In this document: in pieces, positions 32,134-45,043 of the stretch
Layout: each line of letters begins with the position of its first letter
Numbering within the stretch: the first letter of the stretch is position 1
Source of the DNA: Guadua angustifolia
Lineage: Eukaryota; Streptophyta; Magnoliopsida; Poales; Poaceae
Direction of reading: 5' to 3'
DNA: 64,000 nucleotides
NCBI GenBank assembly: GCA_036346375.1
Contig: CM070500.1
Span: 82,750,437-82,814,436 of the forward strand
Position numbers and translations under genes: made by a program
The notes under the pieces: generated by a model
Told to the model about the DNA's origin: nothing
What the model saw: the letters and a program-made list of their open reading frames with translations, nothing else
The model's database searches: none

Positions 32134-34853
32134 TCACTCCTTTGCTGCCGCGCCGCCGCCGCCGCGCCCCATGTACGACGTGATCGCCGCCGCCAGCACC
32201 GACTGGAAGCTCGGGTCCGATGTGATCGCCTTCGCAATCGTGTCCGTCACCGCCGGCTCCACCGCGTCGTGGCCGCCTCTCGCCCTCTGCAGCTGGTACG
32301 ACTGGCCGTACAACGACTGCTCCGGCCTCGTCATGCACAGGCCAAAATGCCCCATCGCCGGCGTCTGGCTCTTGGCGTAGTACGGCTGCCCCCCGCCGCA
32401 CGCCAGGTACCCGCTGCTCCACGCCGCCGGCAGCGCCTTGAACGGCTCGTACCCCGCGGCGGCGTAGGGCGACGGGTGCAGGAGGGATTGCTGCGCGGTG
32501 AGGTCTAGCGTGACGGTGGGACAGGACGTGGCGGGGGAGATGGTGGTCGGGCCGAGGAGCCCGGCACCGGCCGAGGTGAGAGGGAGGTGGCCGTGGGACG
32601 AGGAAGGGCCGGCCATGAGCATGGACGCCGCGGCGGAGGTCGCGGACGCCATGGCAGCGGCGGCCGGTGGGAGCGGGTGGCTGTGCGTGCCCTCGTACGT
32701 CGTGATCAGGATCGACTTGTCGTCCGCGCATCTCTGCACCTGATCATCGAGGAAACGAGAAGAAAATTAATCATTCGAGTTCGCAATCCAAATGATCATG
32801 CATGCAGGCACGTACGAAGATAGTATGCTATACGTATCCGCGTGCGTATATACGTGTACGTACGTACCTGCTTCCTGACCGGGCACGAGGGTGCAACGGT
32901 GCAGCGGTAGTAGGCGCGCGGGCAGGAGTTTCCCTTGGAGATCTTCTGCCCGTATTTCCTCCAATGGCACCCATCGTTCATCTGATTACAAAATTAAAAA
33001 CATAATTAGCTCAATATCTGGAGATAGAGTCATCAAATTAATTTAAGTAAAGATCAGAATTTGATTTGTTACTTGCAGGAATTTAATTAGTTTGTGCATA
33101 TTGTTGGGTTGATCTCGTACGGCTCGGTCAGAGACCGAGTCCGTACCACGTCCGCGCCCTGATCGGGGCGCAACAACCTTATTAGTTGTGGCCCCTGTCA
33201 CGTCCGTGCTACATATAAAAGGAGGCACAAGGCCGGCACGCGAACCAACGTTCGTCGTTGCTCCTTGTGCCACACATTCCACGAGACCCGATCTAACCCT
33301 AGATAAAAGGAGGCACAAGGCCGGCACGTGAACCAACGTTCGTCGTTGCTCCTTGTGCCGCACATTCCACGAGACCCGATCTAACCCTAGCGCGGTGAAG
33401 TGACGGGAAGGCCGTCGCCATCTTCATCCTCTTCTTCCTCTCCGTCCGAACGCCAGCAAGGAGGCTCACGGGAGGCAAGAAGGGAAACGCCGGCATCTGC
33501 ACCGTGTCCCTCTTCTGCGCCACTGCTTCCTCACCGTGCAAGCAATGGCACCCTCATCGTCATCGAATCCCAAAGGTATTTATACTAAGTCCCTCTTCTA
33601 GGTGTTGGTTCTAGGCGCAAAGGTCGGTAAAATCTATCATATATAGCATTAGCATGTATACTTATACGGTACACACGGATGTACGTACGGTGGGCGTGTC
33701 GCATTTCACCCGGACGGAAACCCTAGTCTTCTTGGCCTGCTGCTGCAGCACCTCGTCGTCGGCTCCGTCCCCCGCGCCGCCTCCGCCGCCGCTCGAGCTC
33801 TTGCACGCCTTGGTCGCCGGTGGGCACGTAGCTGCCCGGCCAGGCTCGTCGGCGTAGTCCGCGCTGCTGTCAGAGCTCAGGTTCTGCACGGGCGCCAACG
33901 GCCGGCTGGCCTGCTTGTTGTCGTCGGACTTGGACGACCGGCTGCCGCCGCGCGCGCTGCTCAGCCCGAGAGACAGCTGCTCTCCGTCGTGGCCAGTTTC
34001 GGTTCCGGACGACGACGACCTCTCGTGGCCCTTCCGGCTGGTACTGCCGTTGGGCCTCGTGCCGAGGCTCAGGGAGACGAGGTCATCGGGATCGTAGGCG
34101 GCAGCGGCGGGAAGAGGCATGTCAGCCGCCGGCGTGGGGAGCTTCTCGGCTGCTTTATCCTTGACCTTGACGATGTCGAGGAAGTGCATCTGGAGCGACT
34201 GGTAGTCCCTGACGATGTGGGAGAGCAGCGTTTTCAGGCGCTCGTTCTCCTCCCTCACCTCGCCCATCTCCGCTTTGGTCGCCTCTAGCTTCTTGTCATC
34301 CTGCATACACATCGCATACATACATGCAGGAGAATTAGATGCTAATTATGATACTGATTCACACACGATCCTAGATATTGGGTGCAATTAGGGTGCAATT
34401 AGATAATATTATAATTAACTTGTTTTAATTCGATATTCATAAGTTGTTCCATGCATGTATCAATCTGAACCAGGGTATAGTACTAGATGATCGATGAGTT
34501 AGTAGTTTGTACTTTCTTAATGATCGGATCTCTTTGCGTTGATGGGAAGCTTTCGAAGACTATTGGAGGTGCACTTCCCATCTGCAGCCAAACAATTAAG
34601 GCAGGTCAATCGATCTCTCAAGAACACACATATTCAACTATTCATTAATTTTTGACAACCTAGCTAGCCTGATCTATTAATTCCTGAATCATGCATATGA
34701 TCGATGCATGGTGTTATAATTACGTTGATATATAATTAAAGGTCAGCTAGGCTTGGAAGAACAAGCTAGAGCAGATCAAACCTCCGCGATCTCCGGCTTG
34801 GCGTCCACCTTCTTCTCCTCTTTCACCGGCGGCCTATCGACGGCGACCTCCAT
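32134..34853 (-). CDS. WRKY transcription factor, group IIb
   Basis: Four minus-strand exons, all phase 0: 34853-34782, 34300-33689, 32981-32868 and 32739-32134, giving 467 residues. Exon 1 encodes MEVAVDRPPVKEEKK. Exon 2 starts with a coiled coil or leucine zipper (residues 25-69: KAEMGEVREENERLK, YQSLQMHFLDIV), the group IIb hallmark. It continues with a Ser- and Gly-rich linker and basic KKTRVSVRVK. The WRKY domain starts in exon 3 (WRKYGQK at 235-241; C255, C261) and finishes in exon 4 (H285, H287), giving C-X5-C-X23-H-X-H. The intron after VRKQ is the V-type position of groups IIa and IIb. The C-terminus has DTIAKAITSDPSFQSVLAAA, also typical of IIb. It is predicted to be a nuclear W-box-binding regulator. 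Intron 2 carries a probable solo LTR. An ATG-containing stretch at 34500-34585 was left as intron because exons 1 and 2 join in frame without it. Confidence 0.93.
33102..33639. mobile_element. Probable solo LTR in intron 2 of the IIb WRKY gene
   Basis: It starts TGTTGGGTTGATC and can be ended at CA (33638-33639), with flanks CATAT and TATAT differing at one base. It contains ATATAAAAGGAGGCACAAGG, a promoter-like TATA, within an 88-bp tandem duplication. Composition is unlike the surrounding intron. A short LTR of a retrotransposon is the simplest reading, but no second LTR, primer-binding site or coding part is present. Confidence 0.55.
33217..33392. repeat. 88-bp tandem duplication in the solo LTR
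   Basis: Two units of 88 bp (33217-33304 and 33305-33392) run from ATAAAAGGAGGCACAAGG to GATCTAACCCTAG with very few differences, duplicating the TATA-like core. Confidence 0.9.
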
Positions 34854-35953
34854 CGCAACAGCGGAAATCAATCAAGCTCGATCGATCTCAAAGCTAGATC
34901 AAGCTAGCAGCCACAAGATGGCCTAATCCCAACTATATACTATATATATTGAACCTCCAATCTAGAGCTAGCTTATGCTTTCTGCAGCAAGTAATGCCTT
35001 GTCCTTTGCAGTACCTTGCCCTCCTTATAAAGAAGAAAGCAAGCTAAGCGAAGCCTACAGTTTCTGACTGGCGCGAATTAAATTAAACAAATGCTAGCTG
35101 CACACCAAATCCCAATCCCAGTTTGCTTAGCCTATCGCTGTTTGGCTCGGCTCGGTCCACATACGAGCATATAAAAAATGTCGAGCATATCAAAAATGTC
35201 AACCAAGCTAGCCTCATGGGCAGGCAGCAACATGTGAGACATATAAGCAAGCTAATAAACTGAGCGCGTCCATCGCCTAATATTATACTACTCGTCACCA
35301 CCATCGTCGTCGCCGCGTCGTGTCCTACATAATGTACGTCGCTGCCGCCGCGTTATCGATCGGTCGATGATCAGTCCACGCCGGCCACCGATCGCCGGAC
35401 CGGTAAACCGCCGATCCGGCCAGCCATGCATCGATCGATATCAGCTTGCATGCGTTGCACGTACGCGCCTTTGATTGGGAGGGCTCTGACTTCTCGATCT
35501 GATCTGACAAGATGCGTTCTTGACAATTACCCGTATGTATGCGGCGTAAGCGTTTAGCGCATTTCTTTGGGCCCCTCTTGTTGACTTTCTGTTCGGCCGG
35601 TGTGACCAATTTGTAGAAGCAACTGAATTGTTTAGCGTGTATCGATGCATTAATTCTGAACTCTGAAACACGTCGGTTTCACTGCTGCTACGTACTAACG
35701 GCTGCGTTCAGAATTTAACCGGTCAACACCGAAAATTCGATCGATCCATCCGTCAGGAAAAGTTTTTTTTTGAAAGATCCGTCATGAAAATGAATAGTGC
35801 ATGCGTGTGGAACAATTCATTCACCACATTTACCTGTTCCATTCTTTGAATTAAGTACTACTATCACTAATTAATAAGTAGTACTATTTCTTAGGTGTTA
35901 AGTACGTTTATGCATAGTACTGCATGTACTGTAAAATCTTTTGATGCACAGTA
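34854..35953. other. 5' flank of the IIb WRKY gene
   Basis: This is the upstream region on the minus strand. A TATA-like TTTATAAGGAGG (minus strand, near 35021-35032) lies about 170 bp before the start codon and is a plausible core promoter. No other gene is supported; the open frames at 35325-35671 lack any recognisable domain. Confidence 0.45.
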
Positions 35954-36190
35954 CTCCTTTCGGTCACAAATAGTAATCGTTTTGGACATAGGTTCAGTCA
36001 AACTTTTGTAACTTTGTACGTCAATATTTTTTTAAATATTCAAATTGGATATATGAAAAATCATATGTGTAGATTTGTCTCACAAAGAACTTTCATAATA
36101 TTACAACTTTTTGGGTTTTATAAATATATTATAATATAAATTAGTGGTCAAAATTGTGTTTTGGAGACCATGTTGATATCTAAAATGAAA
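35954..36190. mobile_element. Stowaway-like MITE truncated by a CACTA-type end
   Basis: It begins CTCCTTTCGGTCACAAATAG after TA and follows the interior of 25953-26216 through GACCATGTTGATATCTAAAA. It stops before the terminal GTGACCGGAGGGAG, exactly where the CACTA-like end begins. Confidence 0.75.
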
Positions 36191-36300
36191 ACTACTACAG
36201 AAAAGCGTTTGTGAAGGTATTTGATATCACAGACGGTTCTATAGTAGAACCATCTGAGATAACATCCCTATAAATATACCGATTGTTACATAAGATACCC
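36187..36300. mobile_element. CACTA-like left terminus with subterminal repeats
   Basis: CTACTACAGAAAAGCGTTTG is followed by CACAGACGGTTCTATAGTAG and AACCATCTGAGATA, the subterminal motif seen in inverted form at 49880-50090. Together these mark one end of a CACTA/EnSpm-like element of about 13.9 kb. The canonical CACTA start is degenerate and the flanking 3-bp duplication cannot be verified. Confidence 0.55.
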
Positions 36301-36398
36301 AATGAGTTTCGCCTCTTCCAAACCCTAATACCTCCATCCCCACGGTCTCCTTCCCTATGCCGTCAGCCTCCCTATTGTCTTGTTCCTCGTCATGCTGG

Positions 36399-39300
36399 TG
36401 TAAGATCGAGGATGCTGACTAGAGAGAGGTGAATAGGCGGCTTTAAAAATATTCTTACTAAATACACACTCTATTGATCCCTATGTCAAACCTAAATGAT
36501 AATAGATGCGGAAGCGATAAACTAAGGTTTTGACAATTAAAGCCTAAGATAACTAGGCTCACTAAGTGCACTAGCTAATTATGTCTCTACTCAAGAATAA
36601 CAACTCTAAAGCAATCAACCAATTTAATTTTAGGAATATAAATTGCAATAATGTAAATAGAGAATTACAAGCAAACACAAAGAGATACACCGATGTTTTA
36701 TCATGGTGTTCGGAGACTTGCCGGTCTTCCCTAATCCACGTTGAGGCAAGCCCAAACAGCTTTGGACCGACTCCACGAATTGAACATCTGCCTCAATTCC
36801 ACTAGTGGTAGCTCTTTCTCCCTCCGGGTAAGTGAGTTCCGACCTTCACAACTTTGTCGGGTCTTCTCACAATTTCCTTGAGAAGGTCACCACGCATGAC
36901 ACCTTCACACCCCGTCTAGGTGTCGGCAAACACCAAGAGTAACAAGTCAAGCTCTCTAGCTTCAGTTCCACCAAGTACAACACATATACAATGGTGATCA
37001 CTAACTGCAACACATGCACAAGAGGCTCTCAATCCTCTCCTAATTGCAACACATGCAATCAAATATGAGAGTATAACACATGTACAATGCCACCTAAATG
37101 CTCAATAAGGTCAACAACAACCAAATACCACCCTAAAGCTCCTTTTATAGTATTCACAAGAAAAACTAGCTATTGGGGGCAAAATGGGCAAAAACACACA
37201 GAAAACCCAGTCATACCGCCCTAAGACCGGTATGATTGGCCTTCGGTCCAACTGCTAGAAAAAACTAGCCGTTATTTAGAAAATTCGGTCATATCGGAGT
37301 GGGCCCGGTCATACCGAGCTCCAAAAATTACCCTTCAGCCGAAATACCCCTTCTTTGGAAAAAAACAAGCCAAAGTAACCCCGGTCATACCGCCAAAGTT
37401 ACCCGGTCATACCGGACTTGGGGGCCGGTCATACCAGATTAGGGTCGGTCATACCCCTGTTATAGTCACTAAAATTCTCATAACCTTTTACTTCAAACTC
37501 CGATTTAGGTGATTTTAGACTCTATATGAAGCTTATCAAGAGGGCTACAATCTCCACCTATTTTCAAAATTTAAGCAACCATAGATATTTTAAATATCAT
37601 AAAAACAAAAACCCTAATGTAGTCACTCAAGCTTAAAATCTGATTTTCTCAAAATCCTTCACAAAGATTTGATCAAAAGCATGATTATAAACTAGTAAGA
37701 GTTAGTAAGATTAGATCTTGAATCATGTGATGATAAACTCATGATCAAAATAATTTTGTAAAATATATTTGCAAATCCAATTCACATTAAGCACAACTCA
37801 TTTGCAACACATATTTTCAAATAAACCGAGAACCTATGAGATAAATCCTCTAACCATGTAAGAATCAACACATGATCTCGATACTTTGCAAAACATATTT
37901 GTAAATACCAACACAAGCTCTAGCATCGAAACCTATAACCTCTAACTTATTTGCAAAATATATTTGTAAATAACAAATCAACATTTTGCAAAAACACATT
38001 TTGCAAACACTGAGCATAAACTTTACTTAGCCTTGTAATGATTAATACATGATCAAATAACAAGGTAAAACACCGATGCATGAGCCCTCACCTTTTTCAA
38101 CACATGCAAAACTAGCTCCATGCAAAAACTATATAAACCAAATTACATGAGCTATCTCCATTTTGCAACACATGCAAATCCATAACTCCATGTAGAAACT
38201 AAATCGATTAAGATCCAATAAGAAGCAAGTATGAACTCCCTTATTTGCACATGATTTACTTAGCAAGAACCAACCAAGAAAGTGAGTTAGAGTGAACCAG
38301 ATTGAATTCATCAACACATGATGAAGCTTAATCTATAAAACTCAGCCCCTCTTAATAGTACGGCAACTTATACTAGCAACTCAATTTTCCATCCAAACAC
38401 CGAGACTGGTAAAAGATTAGAAACACATCCTTAGCCCTACCTAATTATACCTTTGCCTCTAGCATCTACTTGGAGCTTTTATGATGACCGATCATCTTCT
38501 CTTCAAGTCGGAATCTTCATCTTATTCATCAACTCATGATAAATTCCCCCTGTCTTAGCTTCGAGATCCTCTCTTGATGCTCATCAATATATGATTATGT
38601 ACTTGTCTCATTTATCCATCTCAACCTTGGACTTAACCTATTTCAAGCTTATTGAAACTATTAGTCCAAAACACATAGTGGTCTCAATTATCAATACACT
38701 CTATTAACACATAATGGATGCTTTCAAGATCCTTTGATCTTTTCTTTTGATGACAGACCACACCCCCAAAGACAATTAATTTAAAGATTAATTGTGTTTT
38801 GAGTATACTAATGCAACTAATGCTTTCATATACTCAAGAACTTTCAATTGCCCTAGGATCAACAACGTGAACCATTAACACATGATTAGTCCTTTGTTAA
38901 TTGAATGGCAACTAAATACAATTTAAATTAAATTTAAATTGTTATGAGTATATATTAACTACATAAGTTTCATATACTTTATATGGAGAGGTGGAAAGTG
39001 ATCAATACTTTTAAGACCATTAATTATAAAATAAATTCCATTAAATATGTATGTACATATAATTGAACTTGAATATCAATATGCACATATTCAATTTTTA
39101 ATTGCTTTAGAGTTTATTCTATATTGCCAAGAGTATACTACAACTACACAAGCTAAATATACTCAAGGGATTGTTTCAAAGTAATGATCCTTGATATAGA
39201 AAGATGAATTAGATCAATACTATTGAAACATATCAAGGTAAAGTATGAACTCCCTCTAAATGTGTGCATTCATATATATATGTAATTGAAACATTAATGC

Positions 39301-39425
39301 ATATCTTGAGATCTAAATAATAGTAATAATTGAGACTAATCAATATTATGATAATCAAAAGAGTTAGTCTCAATATTAGATTTATCATTAACATCAAAAC
39401 CAAATTAATGGAGCTTAAACTTTCA
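36399..39425 (-). mobile_element. Probable 3.0-kb solo LTR, SIRE/Maximus-like copia
   Basis: It starts TGTAAGATCGAGGATGCTGA, with AGAGAGAGGTGAATAGGCGG shortly after, a motif shared with the LTRs at 41723 and 47380 (AGAGAGGGGGTGAATG). It can be ended at CA 39424-39425. The flanks GCTGG (36394-36398) and GCCGG (39426-39430) differ at one base. Outside both ends the sequence is similar Pro-codon-like CTCCTCCC text, as if one stretch was split. It contains a GGTCATACCG-type minisatellite (37200-37460) and no gag or pol. The orientation is inferred from the neighbouring element. Confidence 0.6.
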
Positions 39426-41073
39426 GCCGGTCTCCTTCCTCGCATCGCCGGTCTCCCTCCCCGCGTCGATCTCCTCCCCCACGCGCATCCTCCGTGCCAC
39501 CGGCCTCCTCCCTAGCACCTCCTTTCCCGCGCCGCCAGCCTCCTTTCCCACACTGATCTCCTCCCCTGCACCGCCATCCTCCTCCCCCGCACAGCTGGTC
39601 TCCCTCCCCACGGCGGTCTCCTCCCCCATGTTGGTATCCTCCTTCGCATTTTCATGTGAATGGTAAATGTGTAGTTTTATGTGAATGGTAGATGTGCAGT
39701 TTGACAGCTTTTAAGGTTAAATTACAATCACTTTCATCTTAAGAATGTACGAGTATGGTAGCATTATAGCATAATTTAGAAATTATGAAAGCTAGTGTTT
39801 TACCAGTGATGCTTGGTCTTCGATCCTCAATATTTCAAAAACCATTACTATGGCTGAACATAGTTTAGAAATTATAAATAGTAAATGTGCTGTTTCATCT
39901 TAAGAATGTATTCTTATGAATGATGAGCAAGATAACAATGTAGCAACTTTTTGCGAGGAGTCTAACTAATCTAATCGCTCACACAAACCATTTCTATGGT
40001 GAAATATGTTTTAGTCATCATCTTCTTTAACATAAACAGGTAATATCATACCTTATAAGTGATCAATTTTTAATATTGTTTTTAATCTGAAAAAATAATA
40101 GCGAGTTACCATACTAGTCTTACTTGTTGAATGATTTCTAAATCACTACACATTAGCCCATGTTTAACCAATAAGCTATTAACAAATAACAACATATTCA
40201 TACAATTGCTTTATCCTTTCGATTATGTAGACATATATAGTTTAATATCAAGTCGACATAATAAGTATAAATTGCTAGATACATGAATGGTTAGTTTGCT
40301 ATGATTATGATTGTTGGACACATGAATGGTTAGTTTGTTGCATGTACTTTCGTTTTCTTATGCTGCTGTTTGTACGCTCAATGATGCTATGGGTCTATTG
40401 ATGAATTAAAATAATTAAAGTAGCGAATGTGGCCTTGAATTATAGAATTGCTTCCAGATAATGTTTGAAAGTATTGTTTTTATTTCACTGTCTTTGAGCT
40501 TGCTCATCATGTTCAGTATTTAGTAATTCTAAGAACGTGACATGTAATTCTAATAATATGACTTGTTTAAGTAAGCAGTTACCTATAGTCTTTTTCTTTT
40601 TGTATTGTTGCTACGTCTATACACTAGAAGAACACTTAGATACTATTCATAATCTGATGTTGATGGTGCATAATTTAGAGTTCAAGGTCGTATTTGCTTA
40701 GTTAATTGTTTAGTTCAATTTTGATTATATGACCTAGTGTAGTGGAAGTAAGAGATTATCTTTAGCACCCTACACCTTGTGACAAGGAGGCTGAAAGTCT
40801 AACCTTTAGTAGCCTGACACCTGATAGTACTCTATCATACAATTACTAATTAATATGTTAACTAGATATAATTCAATGTCAAATTGACATAATAATTATG
40901 AATTGCTTTATCTTTTTGATTTATATTGTTTTTGCAAGATTTGAATTGTGCACATTATATTTTAAAAATATCTAGATATTTAACTTCTGTCGTGATTCAT
41001 CATATATACATTATATATCCCAGTGACTGCAAATTGCACACATATATAAAATAGAGTCTATAAACAGATAAAT
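39426..41073. other. Interior of the CACTA-like element, no gene
   Basis: It begins with CTCCTCCCC-rich sequence and then AT-rich text with no open frame of note. It lies between the solo LTR and the coding remnants at 41.1 kb. Confidence 0.4.
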
Positions 41074-41300
41074 GATATGGAAAATCTGTTGGATACTAAA
41101 TAAAAATTTGAGGTGGAGATAGAACAATTGAAGGAAAAATCTGAATTAATAGAAAAGATTTATGAGATGAAACAAAAACTGAAAGGCATAGATAGCAAAT
41201 TGCAAGATATTGATTTGCTTAATAATGCACTCATCATTAAGAAGCGTAGAGTGAATACATAGTTAGAAGATGTCAAAACTAAGTATTATAGAGGTAATAT
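41074..41300 (+). pseudogene. Coiled-coil gene remnant, possibly FDM/IDN2-like
   Basis: The plus strand reads a Lys- and Glu-rich helix (EVEIEQLKEKSELIEKI, MKQKLKGIDSKLQDIDLL, NNALIIKKRR) broken by two stops. The LNNALIIKxRR pattern resembles the coiled coil that precedes the XH domain in FACTOR OF DNA METHYLATION/IDN2 proteins of RNA-directed DNA methylation. The resemblance is from memory and weak. It may be a captured host exon. Confidence 0.35.
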
Positions 41301-41395
41301 AAATGTTTCTAGTATGTAATTCGATATAATTACTGATAATATATCAAGATATTTTTTCACAATAATATGATCGTTGTTGTAGGGATTAAGAGATA

Positions 41396-41560
41396 TGACT
41401 AGAAGTTAACTAGCTATTGATGTCAAACTAGGCATTGTGACGAACCTATAGAACTTCAGGTAGAATCGAAAAGCCTCTATTGCGAAAGCTGCGGCACAGA
41501 TGATGACAAATATGGAAAAGCCCTAATGTGGCCTTGTCTTGATTTATCAAATAATTGATG
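41396..41560 (+). pseudogene. Zinc-ribbon-like coding remnant
   Basis: One frame gives CQTRHC, 14 residues, then LYCESCGTDDDKYGKALM and a stop after LDLSNN, with one upstream stop. A C-X4-C...C-X2-C ribbon of this type occurs in RPA1-like single-strand DNA-binding proteins. The assignment is tentative. The copia element inserted 160 bp downstream separates it from another coding-like remnant at about 49445-49620. Confidence 0.35.
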
Positions 41561-41722
41561 TTGTTTCTCAATGTATGCTTGTTGATATTTGTGATATCAT
41601 ATCTTATCAATGTATTAATTGCCGAAATTATCCTTACTATTTTCTCATATTGAATTAATCCAATTACTTAATAGTATCAAACTTGCTTGTTAGAACCAAA
41701 AAATTTTCTACCTATCCTGGTA

Positions 41723-43474
41723 TGTAGGATCGAAATATACTAATGTAGCAATCAGAGAGGGGGTGAATGATTGCGCGGAAGCTAAAATCAAAATTTTGAA
41801 CTTTTCAAACACCCCAATTGAAAGTCAAATTGCTTGGAAATCAATTTATGCAGTTGGGAAACCAATAGACCAGTCTGGGCGACCGGTAGATCACTTGAGC
41901 AACCAGTTTGGGCACTTGGGCGACCAGTAGAATAGTCCGGGTGACCAGTAGAACACTTGAGCGACCAGTAGGACACTTGGGCGACCAGTTTGGCACTTGG
42001 GCGAGCAGGTTGGGCGACCACGATATCAACTGGGCGACCAGTTCAGGAAAACTGAAATATCTAGAGATCTAACCGTTGGATTGATGTGACATTTTAACTG
42101 TAGAAACTAGACTCAATTATACAGCTAACACAAAAAGAATCAGGTCAATCGGATCTACAGATCTAAAGTTATGTCCTTTGCAAGATGACTGAATCCGGGT
42201 GACCACGCGAGCAGTCGGGCGAGCAGGACATCAATCTGGGCGAGCAGTAATTCCTAAATATCTAACTGTTGGATTGATGTGAAATGTTCACTATATAAAC
42301 TAGACGTAATTCCAAAGTGAACAAAAAAGGAATCAGGTCAATCGGATCTACGGATCTAAAGTTATGACTTTCGCAAGATGACTGAAACAATTAGCGATCT
42401 AACAGCTGGGTGACCAGGCTAGCAATCGGGGCAACCACAAATTACCAAAGATCTAACCATTGGATTGATGTGAAATTTTAACTGTAGAAACTAGATTCAA
42501 TTATGAATCAAACCCAATAAGAATCAATCCGATCAGATCTACGAATCAAAAGATATTACCTTCGCAAGATGATACCTTTGCAAAGAACCGAACTCCGTGA
42601 TGAACTTCGTGGTCATTGTGATGAACAAAACTTCAAGCGATCGATCAACTATGTCGAAGCCAAGAGCAAGACAAAAATCACCAGCCATTGAAGATGCAAG
42701 AAGGATCTTTATTTCTGATCTGGTTACAGTACTCAAACAAAAGAGCACAACCCTAAAATCTTGCTCACTACATAAACAGGAGACATCTCCCCCTATTTAT
42801 ACAGAGCAAACATAAAAAGATAGAATACAACTCCACTTCCCACATGGAAAGAGCTCGTATTCATCTCAACCTGGCCCAACATAGCCAAAAACAACTCTTG
42901 CACGTATGTACAGCCCTCATGCTGTAAATACGTGACTAACCAGCCTTCATGTGCATGTTCTCTAGCCCGAATGTCCCGCATGACATCCTCGACCACCAAG
43001 ACCTCGATTCCTCCTTGAACCTAGTCTCGAACCTCAGTTCCTCCATGAACTTAGTTCTGGTCCCGTCATCGACCACGTTCGCCCTCGAGCAACACCTGCA
43101 CATGAATAAACAAACACATCCGAGCACAAGTCCACGACTTGACTCAACATCAATCCATGCAACCACTCACACGAGTGCATTGCACCAAGCAAAACCATTA
43201 TGCTATCACCAACATAAACAAACAATCATTTGAGCATAAGTCCACGACTTGCCTCAAAAACAGTCCATGCAACCACTCACATGAGTGCATTGCATCAAAC
43301 AAACTTCATCATGCTATCACCAGCATAATAAGCATATCACCATAGCACATGCACAAGCACCACACATGCCATAACCAAAACCACAGCATAATAAGCATAT
43401 CACCATAGCACATGCACAAGCACCACACATGCCACTTTCACCAATCAGCCAATTTTTCATCACATGATCTCACA
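41723..43474 (-). repeat. 3' LTR of the gag-only copia element
   Basis: It pairs with 47380-49132 and begins TGTAGGATCGAAATATAC on the plus strand. It contains degenerate repeats of GGGCGACCAGT and GATCTAACCGTTGGATTGAT words. Short mirrored open frames in both LTRs are shadows. Confidence 0.93.
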
Positions 43475-43486
43475 ATCTCCCCCTTG
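43475..43486 (-). other. Polypurine tract of the copia element
   Basis: On the minus strand AAGGGGGAGAT directly precedes the TGTGAGATC start of the 3' LTR, the position of a plus-strand primer. Confidence 0.8.
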
Positions 43487-45043
43487 ATGAAAACATTGGC
43501 AACACCATTTGGAAACGAACATTGGCATTCACCTCACAATGGCAACACCATTTTTAAAAGAAGTAAATTGACCAAAAAACAGAAAGAGAAATCTCCCCCT
43601 AATAGAAAGAAGAAATGGGTGTGTGAATGTGCAATGTGTGACCAAAAATTTCTCCTTTTGATTCCAAAATTTCTCCCCCTTTGACAATGGATTCATCAAG
43701 AATGCAAAAAGAGAGCAAAAGAGAAACTTCTCCCCCTTTATGTTGATATTTTCCTTTTTTTTATATGTACTGAGCATTATGAATCATGCACAAATGTAAC
43801 AACTTGATCACCAAGTCATGCTATCAACAGTACTTGCACCCTCAAATCTACACATAAACAATGTAGAGTAAGCATAACTAGAAATCAAGTACTATTAACG
43901 ATTTTTACATGGCATGATTTTCCTTTCTCAACAATCTTAAAGCCTGAAAATATTGACTTTTTGTGCACTTTATTTGTGCTTGAAAAACTGATTCATTAAT
44001 TTGATTGCAACAATAACAATTTCAAGGAATTACATGCACCATCAGCCTTACTTTTCAACTATGCCAAGCAATCACAAGCTTAAGATTTCATGGTTTCGAT
44101 CATACACAACCTCTTCCAAGTTCATATCAAAGTGCAATAATAAGCAGTCTCGTAAAGAAGAAGTGCGACAGTACATGACCTTATTCTTGCATTTATCAAC
44201 AATCCTTTTTTGCTTTAGCACTTGACTTTTCATATTTAGCACTTTTTCGAGCAGGATCAAGATAGCCAAGAAGGTTCAACCATGACAAGATTTAATTCAA
44301 GTTGTCATTCCATTTAAATAGTCATGACATAAACTACACCATACATGTATACACAAGAAGTTGCAAAAACCTTGTAGCATAAACATGGCTTCAAATGACA
44401 TATGTGTGTGAAATACAATGCTCAGTACTTTTACTGTTTTTCATTTTTTTGTTTTTCATTTAAGAAACACACGAAACAAAAAAAACATGTTACATAATAT
44501 TACAAAAACATCAAAGAACTCCCCCTCAAAACAACCATCTTTAAAACCTTCTACAAAATTGTCACCTGAAGGGAATTATTTTAAAAACAAAAGACTGAAA
44601 GAACAAACCTCCCAAAAAGGCAACCGAAAGGAATTTTTACCAATAACCAATAACTCCCCCTCAAATGGATAACCAATGAGATCAACAGAGAGGAGATGAT
44701 AATATACATGAGCTTGAGTTATCATGGTATGTTCAATTAAGCATAGGCATGAATCATGATAAGTGAATTCAAAGCATGAAAGGCATGATATAAGATATAA
44801 CATTATTGAACATACGAGAGGAATACAAATGAGCATATGAACAACCATTTCATCTCATGCCACAATTAGATATCTGTGAATGTAAAGAACATGAGTGTAT
44901 CAAATAGCTCACAAAGTAGATGAAAAATTATTGCACATGCTTCATGAAAACCATCTCAAGGGTGAGAACCATCCAAGTCTTGATCCCATCTTGCAAAGAC
45001 CAAGATCCACTAAGCTTCGTTCTCCAATCAAGATCTGAAAAAC
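43487..45043. other. Non-coding interior of the copia element
   Basis: Where pol is expected, both strands give only short frames without Asp-Asp-Glu integrase, reverse transcriptase or protease motifs. CTCCCCCT words recur at about 43476, 43590, 43675, 43730, 44520 and 44652, resembling duplicated purine tracts on the minus strand. Confidence 0.6.

Noticed and set aside
32102..32731. 209-residue minus-strand frame and plus-strand frames over WRKY exon 4
   Set aside because: Alternate-frame shadows of the WRKY C-terminal exon.
34500..34585. Possible extra exon (MGSAPPIVFESFPSTQ on the minus strand) in intron 1 of the IIb WRKY gene
   Set aside because: Exons 1 and 2 already join in phase with a natural family sequence. 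The piece lacks a convincing donor in frame, though an alternative isoform cannot be excluded.
42949..43233. Open frames in the 3' LTR with mirrored copies in the 5' LTR at 48607-48891
   Set aside because: They lie entirely within LTRs, on the strand opposite to the element's genes, with no domain.
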